The notes under the pieces are model-generated. The model made no database searches. It saw only the letters and a list, made by a program, of their open reading frames with translations, and was not told where the DNA came from. Source: Mycobacterium senriense (lineage in GTDB: Bacteria > Actinomycetota > Actinomycetes > Mycobacteriales > Mycobacteriaceae). Taken from it: DNA of 64,000 nucleotides. Positions 59,297 through 64,000 of the stretch are shown in pieces; the stretch's first letter is position 1; every line of letters begins with the position of its first letter. The position numbers and the translations under genes are program-made. Where the stretch lies: contig NZ_AP024828.1 in NCBI RefSeq assembly GCF_019668465.1, positions 5,518,001 through 5,582,000 on the forward strand. The letters run 5' to 3'.

Positions 59297-59751
59297 ACCC
59301 CGAATCCATGATCGGCATGCTCGCGGAGCTCGAACGGATCCGTGAGCTCACTCTCGACCTCATCGACCGGGAGGCACCGCAATTGCGCCCGGCGCCGCCG
59401 GAGGACGCCGGCGGGACGGAGCGGACCGCGTTCGAGTTGCTGGTCGGCGCGCGCCGCGCGGTGCTGGGCAACCCCGCGGCCGCCCGCAGGCTGCACGACC
59501 TACTCGTCGCCGAAGGCCGCCGCTACGCAGCCACCCCGCGAGGGGCGCGGCTGCGCGACGCATTGGTCGCCTCCGAAGCCGTCGAAAACCTGCGACGGGT
59601 CTGGGAGGTGGTGAGCCTCAACGTTCTTGACGGCCCCGCCGCACCCAACGCCGCGCCAGATGCCTGGGCGGATCTGCTGGCCGACGTTGTCATCGGGCAT
59701 GACCTCGACGACTCCATCCTGGCCCGCCTGCGGCCCGAGGGGTTCGCATGA
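59293..59751 (+). CDS. Unknown helical protein of the shell/isoprenoid cluster
   Basis: The 152-residue protein starts by an ATGA overlap with the prenyl synthase. It is predicted all-helical and soluble, rich in Leu, Ala, Arg and Glu (MIGMLAELERIRELTLDLIDRE; RRLHDLLVAEGRRYA; LRRVWEVVSLNVLD). I see no catalytic motif or cysteine. It may be a cargo adaptor or structural partner of neighbouring enzymes, which is speculation from its position. I do not recognise the family. Confidence 0.75.
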   Translation: MNPESMIGMLAELERIRELTLDLIDREAPQLRPAPPEDAGGTERTAFELLVGARRAVLGNPAAARRLHDLLVAEGRRYAATPRGARLRDALVASEAVENLRRVWEVVSLNVLDGPAAPNAAPDAWADLLADVVIGHDLDDSILARLRPEGFA

Positions 59752-60017
59752 CGCTCACCGATCCTCGCGAGGCTCTCGCCGACCAGAGCAATTTCATCGG
59801 CTACCTGGTCGGCCTCGTCGGCGTGGCCCGGATGGTCCACACCCTGGCCGACGACGACCGCCGATCCGACACGTGCCGCGGCCCAGATGACTTCGTGCAC
59901 GTCCTGCTCGGGCTGGCCAGCCTCGGTGCGGCGATCGAGCGGATCGCCAATCCGACCGTGGCACAGCAGAATCCGGCTGTCTCACCGGTCATACCGACCA
60001 CGCGGTGGCTACGATGA
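59748..60017 (+). CDS. Small unknown protein of the shell/isoprenoid cluster
   Basis: The 89-residue product begins and ends in ATGA overlaps with its neighbours, so it is certainly translated if they are. It has two amphipathic to hydrophobic helices (NFIGYLVGLVGVARMVHTLAD and FVHVLLGLASLGAAIERIA) and a Pro-rich tail. They are too polar to be clear membrane spans. The function and family are unknown. Confidence 0.7.
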   Translation: MTLTDPREALADQSNFIGYLVGLVGVARMVHTLADDDRRSDTCRGPDDFVHVLLGLASLGAAIERIANPTVAQQNPAVSPVIPTTRWLR

Positions 60018-61036
60018 CCGCGCTCCTGGGCCGCAACGACTTCCTCCGCGCGCCGGTGCTCGCCGCCGCCCGCCCCACAGGTTTCAAGGAGTGGCACCAC
60101 TTCGTGGTCCACGGACGCGACTGGCGGCTCTTGATCAACTTCAGCCTCAACAATGAAGAGTTCGGCGCGAATGAGGTCCGGCTTGCGCCGCGCGTCATCG
60201 TGATCGCTCACGACGAGAACTGGACCGGCGCCATCGAGCGGTTCGACGAGCGCGCCCTGAACGTCTCGGCCGATCTGGGTGAACTGACCATCGGCGACAA
60301 CCGGATGACCGTGCTACCCGATGGCTACCGCGTGACAATCAACCTGCCCGACAAGGACATTCGGGGTGAATTGCGCTTCACCTCGGCGAGCCGCCCGTTC
60401 GTGGTCCGCAACCAACCGCTCGGCGACGGCCGGATCAACTGGCTCTTCGTCCCGCGGCTGCGCGCAGACGGATCGCTATGTATCAGCGGTCGCGAACACC
60501 GGGTGGACGGCGACCTCGCCTATCACGACCACAACTGGGGCCGGTTCCGGTGGGGCGACGACTTCGGCTGGACGTGGGGCACCATTTTGCCCACCGAACC
60601 CGGGAACCCGTGGTCGATGGTGTTCCTGCAGACGACCGACCGGAGCCGGCTGCGCTGTCTGTCCCAAGCGCTGTACGTCTGGCACCACGACGAGCCCGCC
60701 GCGATATTCCGGCACGCGGCGGTGCGGACGCGCTCGGACGGCAGGCTCGCCCGCGCGGCCGATTGCACCCTGCCGCCCCCGATGCGGATGCTGCTGGACG
60801 GAGAGGTTCCGGCCGTTCCGGCACGGATGGATATCACCGCGACACGGGCGGGCGACCGGGTGCATGCCGAGTTCCGCTCGCTTTCCTATGCCCGCCTGGC
60901 GCAGCCGAGCGAGGCGTTCCTCGACCGATCGACCGTGCTCTGTGAAACGGGCGGCACCACCCGGGCCAGCGGCACGATCAACGGCGAGCCCTTCGACTTC
61001 ATCGGCACCGGTGTATTCGAGTTCCTCTATGGCTGA
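60014..61036 (+). CDS. CrtC/AttH-like lipocalin-fold hydratase
   Basis: The 340-residue protein has the signature YHDHNWG at about 170-176, followed by GDDFGWTWGT. The signature is typical of hydroxyneurosporene synthase (CrtC, carotenoid 1,2-hydratase) and AttH-like proteins with a double lipocalin fold. CrtC adds water to terminal double bonds of acyclic carotenoids. Here an isoprenoid substrate is suggested by the adjoining prenyl synthase. It starts by an ATGA overlap and ends overlapping the SCP2-like gene by eight bases. It has no signal peptide. Confidence 0.7.
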   Translation: MTALLGRNDFLRAPVLAAARPTGFKEWHHFVVHGRDWRLLINFSLNNEEFGANEVRLAPRVIVIAHDENWTGAIERFDERALNVSADLGELTIGDNRMTVLPDGYRVTINLPDKDIRGELRFTSASRPFVVRNQPLGDGRINWLFVPRLRADGSLCISGREHRVDGDLAYHDHNWGRFRWGDDFGWTWGTILPTEPGNPWSMVFLQTTDRSRLRCLSQALYVWHHDEPAAIFRHAAVRTRSDGRLARAADCTLPPPMRMLLDGEVPAVPARMDITATRAGDRVHAEFRSLSYARLAQPSEAFLDRSTVLCETGGTTRASGTINGEPFDFIGTGVFEFLYG

Positions 61037-61445
61037 ACGGATTTCGGCGCTATTGCGGCGCTCACTCGAGCACCTGGAGGACGAGGTGCCCGACAGCTAC
61101 CGATTGCTGGTCGCAGCGCTCGGCCCGATGGCGGTCGAACTCGACGTCGACGGCGAGACGTTTTCGCTGAGCGGTGGTCCTCGACTTCGGGTGTCGGACG
61201 GGGCGGCGCAGCCGGCCGGCGCCCGGATCGCCACCTCGCGAGTCACCATCCTCGACCTGCTCGATGCCAGGGTGGGGCTTGGCCAGGCCGTGGAGAACGG
61301 CAGGGTGCGCGTACGCGGTCCGCTCGATGACGTCCAGCGTGCGCACGACTCGCTGCTGGCGTACGTCCACGCCGCGGTCCGGGCCCCCTCGCAGCCCACA
61401 CTCCTGTCCGAACTTCGCGCGGGGGCACCATGTCCGAGCGCATAA
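61029..61445 (+). CDS. SCP2-like lipid-binding protein
   Basis: The 138-residue protein has an N-terminal helix and then the SCP2 pattern (MAVELDVDGETFSLSGGPRLRVSDG; ARIATSRVTILDLLDARVGLGQAVENGRVRVRGPLDDVQRAHDSLLAYVHAAV). SCP2 domains hold sterols or other lipids in a hydrophobic tunnel. In this cluster it could carry the isoprenoid between enzymes. Overlaps with both neighbours imply co-translation. Confidence 0.7.
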   Translation: MAERISALLRRSLEHLEDEVPDSYRLLVAALGPMAVELDVDGETFSLSGGPRLRVSDGAAQPAGARIATSRVTILDLLDARVGLGQAVENGRVRVRGPLDDVQRAHDSLLAYVHAAVRAPSQPTLLSELRAGAPCPSA

Positions 61446-63688
61446 CGACGCCGGCGTCACAGCACCGACGCCCCACGGTGGCGGTACTCGGTGCCGGCAT
61501 CGCCGGCCTGACCGCCGCTCACGAACTCGCCGAGCGCGGTTTCGTCGTCACGGTGTACGAGTCCCGACAGGATGAACGCAACGGACTGGGATCCGAGCCG
61601 GCAGGAACCTACCCACCCGTCAAGCTCGGCGGTCTCGCCGCCTCTCAATATTCGACGGTGGGCACGCAAGACGGGAGCCAGGCCGAGCTGCGTCCCTTCC
61701 CGGGCCGCCGGGGTCGGCCGCGCAACCCGCAGCGAGCGGTTGCGGGCGAACATGGCTTTCGCTTCTTCCCGGCGTTCTACCTACATATCTGGGACCTGTT
61801 CCAGCGCATCCCGCTCTATCAGCTCACGCCGACGGCCCGCGGCCAGGCCAGCTGGACACCGACTTCACGCACTGTCTACGACAACGTTCGGCGGGTCATC
61901 ACCAAGGGCACGACTGTGCATGACCGGCCGTCCCTCGTCTTCCCGAGCGAACTCCCACGCAGCCCCGCCGAGTTTCTCGGAATCCTCTGCGAACTCGCAA
62001 CATTGGGCTTCACCCCCAGCGACGTCGGGACTTACCTGGGCAGGCTGCTCCACTACCTGTCCACCAGCCCTTTGCGTCGCGGGCGGGAACTGCAGAACGT
62101 GTCCGCCTACGACTTCCTGGTCGGACACGACCCCGCGACCGGGATCAACAAGTACTCCTATTCGCCGACTTGCGACATGCTGCTGCGTCAAATGCCAAGG
62201 ATCCTGGTCGCTCTCGATTCAGTCTGGGGCGACGCGCGCACCAACATGAGCACCTATCTGCAGCTCTACCTGAATATGGACCGCCGCGACAACAAGGCCG
62301 ACGGGGTGCTCAACGGTCCCACCACCGAGTCGTGGCTGGACCACTGGTACCGCCACCTCGTCACACTCGGCGTGAGCTTCGTCCACAACACGGCCAATCG
62401 CCTCGACCCTCCGGCCTTCGACCCGGCTCAGCCACCCCATCTGCGGCCCCGCGCGCGGATCACGTTCGCCGACGGCACCGGGGTGGCTCCCGATTACACG
62501 GTCGTCGCCGTCGACGCCCCGGCAGCCGAATACATCACCACAGCGCTGCGCTCGGCGGGCACCGGCGGAACCGTGGCCAGGCTGGACGGTTTCACCACCA
62601 TCCCTCCCCCACCCGACGGTCCGCTGCAGCCCCGGACCACGAGGCCGCAGCACCGACGGAATCCGTACTCGATGGACGAGATGGGACGGGTGCCATGGGA
62701 TCGGTTCCAAACGCTGTGCGGCATCCAGTACTACTTCGACACGCAATTTCAGTTGCTCCGCGGGCACATCCTGCTCACCGGCACGGAGTGGGCGCTGTCG
62801 TCGATCAACCAGTCTGGATTGTGGGAGAAGCGACCGATTCTTGACCGCGACGGCTGCGTCTCGGTGCTCTCGGTCGACATCGGGGATTTCAACACCCCCT
62901 CTTCTCACCTGGTCGACGCAGCCGGGCGGGGTAAGGCGGCCCGCGACTGCACACCCGACGAAATCGCCGCGGAGGTGTGGCGCCAGATCATCTCCGCGCT
63001 CACCAGCTGCCCGGGATCCGCCGGGGAAGAGGTGATGCCGTGGCCCGCGTGGTATGCGCTCGATCGCGGGCTGGTCATGGCAACCGGACCCGGCCAGGGC
63101 CGGGGCCGCGTAATTCGCAACGAGTCACCGTACCTCGTTCCCATCGTCGGAGACTGGAACAACCGGCCCGGCAGCGACCCGTGGAACCCGCACGGAACGT
63201 CGTGGACGACCACCCCGGATGAGGACGGGTGGCTCGAAGATCTCACGCAGCACAATGTCTGGCAGGCCCGCCATGGTGGCTACCAGGTGCACAACAATTC
63301 GGTGGTCTTCGCGGGCACGTGGAACAAGACGTTCACCCGGGTGACGTCGATGGAGTCTGCGTGCGAGTCGGGGCGACATGCCGTCAATGCCATTCTCGAC
63401 CACTACATCTGGGTCGAATCGGGTGGTCGCGATCGCCGCGAGAAGAGCCCGGCGCTCTACTGGGAGTTCCCGTACGGCTTCCTCGATCAAGGTCTGTCGA
63501 GTCCGATTCGGATGCCGACGCCGGCCGGTGACTACTGCTACGTGTTCGACATCGAAAACCGCGAGCCGGCCGACACCCGCGCGCTGCGCATGCTCGACGC
63601 GAGTTTCTGCGAGCGCTCGCTACCGCATCCGTTGGACGCACCGGCCGGGCTTTCGTTCGGCACCCCTCCGTCCCCTGTCCCGCACTAG
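61430..63688 (+). CDS. FAD-dependent desaturase/amine-oxidase-like enzyme
   Basis: The 752-residue flavoprotein has the dinucleotide-binding motif VAVLGAGIAGLTAAHELAERG at about 17-37 and VVTVYESR. The EHGFRFFPAFYLHIWDLFQRIP block is common to phytoene-desaturase/hydroxysqualene-type oxidoreductases. A typical FAD-closing segment is near FAGTWNKTFTRVTSMESACESGRHAVNAI. It is longer than usual (about 500), with insertions in the substrate domain. A desaturation or oxidation of an isoprenoid is likely in context. GGGGG lies just before the ATG. Confidence 0.8.
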   Translation: MSERITTPASQHRRPTVAVLGAGIAGLTAAHELAERGFVVTVYESRQDERNGLGSEPAGTYPPVKLGGLAASQYSTVGTQDGSQAELRPFPGRRGRPRNPQRAVAGEHGFRFFPAFYLHIWDLFQRIPLYQLTPTARGQASWTPTSRTVYDNVRRVITKGTTVHDRPSLVFPSELPRSPAEFLGILCELATLGFTPSDVGTYLGRLLHYLSTSPLRRGRELQNVSAYDFLVGHDPATGINKYSYSPTCDMLLRQMPRILVALDSVWGDARTNMSTYLQLYLNMDRRDNKADGVLNGPTTESWLDHWYRHLVTLGVSFVHNTANRLDPPAFDPAQPPHLRPRARITFADGTGVAPDYTVVAVDAPAAEYITTALRSAGTGGTVARLDGFTTIPPPPDGPLQPRTTRPQHRRNPYSMDEMGRVPWDRFQTLCGIQYYFDTQFQLLRGHILLTGTEWALSSINQSGLWEKRPILDRDGCVSVLSVDIGDFNTPSSHLVDAAGRGKAARDCTPDEIAAEVWRQIISALTSCPGSAGEEVMPWPAWYALDRGLVMATGPGQGRGRVIRNESPYLVPIVGDWNNRPGSDPWNPHGTSWTTTPDEDGWLEDLTQHNVWQARHGGYQVHNNSVVFAGTWNKTFTRVTSMESACESGRHAVNAILDHYIWVESGGRDRREKSPALYWEFPYGFLDQGLSSPIRMPTPAGDYCYVFDIENREPADTRALRMLDASFCERSLPHPLDAPAGLSFGTPPSPVPH

Positions 63689-63702
63689 CTGGAGGTCAAC
63701 AA

Positions 63703-64000
63703 ATGTCCATGCCCGCAACGGATTACAACCAGCAGTTGCTCTGCTATCTGCAGAATTGGCGACAGCTCCTGGAGCAGTGGGCGGCCATGGCGGCCGGGTC
63801 ACCATTCCTGACCGCGCCGCCTGTGCTGCCCACCGCGCCGGCGGGAGGGCAGAACATGGCACCCTTCATGCCCTTCATGCCCTTCATGCCGTTCATGCCG
63901 CCGATGCCGTTGGGGCCGCCCACCGCTGCGGGGTCACCGGCGCCGCCCGCGCCGGCCGACTACACCCAGCAGCTGTTCAGCTACCTCCAGGCGTGGCGAC
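63703..64000 (+). CDS. Met/Pro-rich protein with repeated DYxQQLxxYLQxWR motif (partial)
   Basis: The frame starts at an ATG preceded by GGAGG seven bases away and runs off the end of the window after 99 codons. The motif DYNQQLLCYLQNWRQ near the start recurs as DYTQQLFSYLQAWR at the end, separated by a Pro/Ala-rich linker with four consecutive PFM units. Such short amphipathic helices on disordered linkers resemble docking peptides or scaffold repeats. A role in loading or assembling the shell is inferred from context only. The full length is unknown. Confidence 0.7.
   Translation, partial: MSMPATDYNQQLLCYLQNWRQLLEQWAAMAAGSPFLTAPPVLPTAPAGGQNMAPFMPFMPFMPFMPPMPLGPPTAAGSPAPPAPADYTQQLFSYLQAWR

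Overview
The window is chromosomal DNA from a slow-growing Mycobacterium, probably in or near the M. avium complex. The evidence is a uniformly high GC content and gene content and order that follow the M. tuberculosis block Rv2715 to Rv2766c almost gene for gene (nrdR-chiZ/lexA, hflX-dapF-miaA, miaB, recX-recA, clgR-pspA-pspM, pgsA3, argA, ftsK, rnj-dapA-thyX, hsdS-hsdM, dfrA-thyA). Other pointers are a recA without an intein and a one-chain acyl-CoA carboxylase of the type described from M. avium subsp. paratuberculosis. The species cannot be fixed from the sequence alone. No rRNA, tRNA, insertion sequence, prophage or CRISPR array was found.

Layout. 1-6265: an alpha/beta hydrolase (cut by the window edge), PhzF-like and nitrobindin-like proteins, NrdR, and the divergent SOS pair chiZ/lexA, then a membrane LGFP-repeat protein. 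6266-6880 is a gene-poor gap. 6881-14474: fadE20, hflX, dapF, miaA, a LigB-like protein and a tandem pair of DMT-type membrane proteins. 14799-19859: a DUF349 protein, a membrane protein, miaB, recX and recA. 20100-27078: FhuF-like and flavodoxin-like reductases, DUF3046, a small exported protein, a glycosyltransferase, ephG, the envelope-stress operon clgR-pspA-pspM, pgsA3 and argA. 27076-27240: three 55-bp tandem repeats. 27259-41337: ftsK, a monooxygenase/SDR/methyltransferase trio, rnj, dapA, thyX, hsdS, hsdM, an AlkZ/YcaQ-like DNA glycosylase, a DivIVA-like coiled-coil protein, dfrA and thyA. 41436-52709: lipid and acyl-CoA metabolism (dienelactone hydrolase, glycosyltransferase, two coupled acyl-CoA dehydrogenases plus an SDR, a single-chain carboxylase plus an acyl-CoA synthetase, a thioesterase).

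Stress regulation can be read directly from several promoters. LexA boxes lie before lexA and recA. Promoters of the LexA-independent PafBC/RecA-NDp type (TTGTCGGTG-N8-TAnnnT) lie before chiZ and recA, and a close relative lies immediately before the AlkZ-hsdM-hsdS(-thyX) operon. A SigE-type promoter (GGAAC-N17-CGTT) precedes clgR. Several genes look leaderless (lexA, phzF-like, ephG, dapA, the thioesterase).

The most unusual part is 52839-64000, which has no counterpart in the conserved M. tuberculosis gene order known to me. A 26-residue leader ORF is translationally coupled to a 1434-residue ATPase/TPR/GAF/class III cyclase-like protein. Then come seven tightly overlapping genes and an eighth cut by the window end. 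They encode a 266-residue protein that looks like an HK97-fold (encapsulin-type) shell, a polyprenyl diphosphate synthase, two small helical proteins, a CrtC/AttH-like hydratase, an SCP2-like lipid carrier, an FAD-dependent desaturase/oxidase-like enzyme, and a Met/Pro-rich protein carrying a repeated DYxQQLxxYLQxWR motif. I read this as a candidate isoprenoid-modifying nanocompartment under a nucleotide-signalling regulator. The shell assignment is from fold-like pattern recognition and is not proven.
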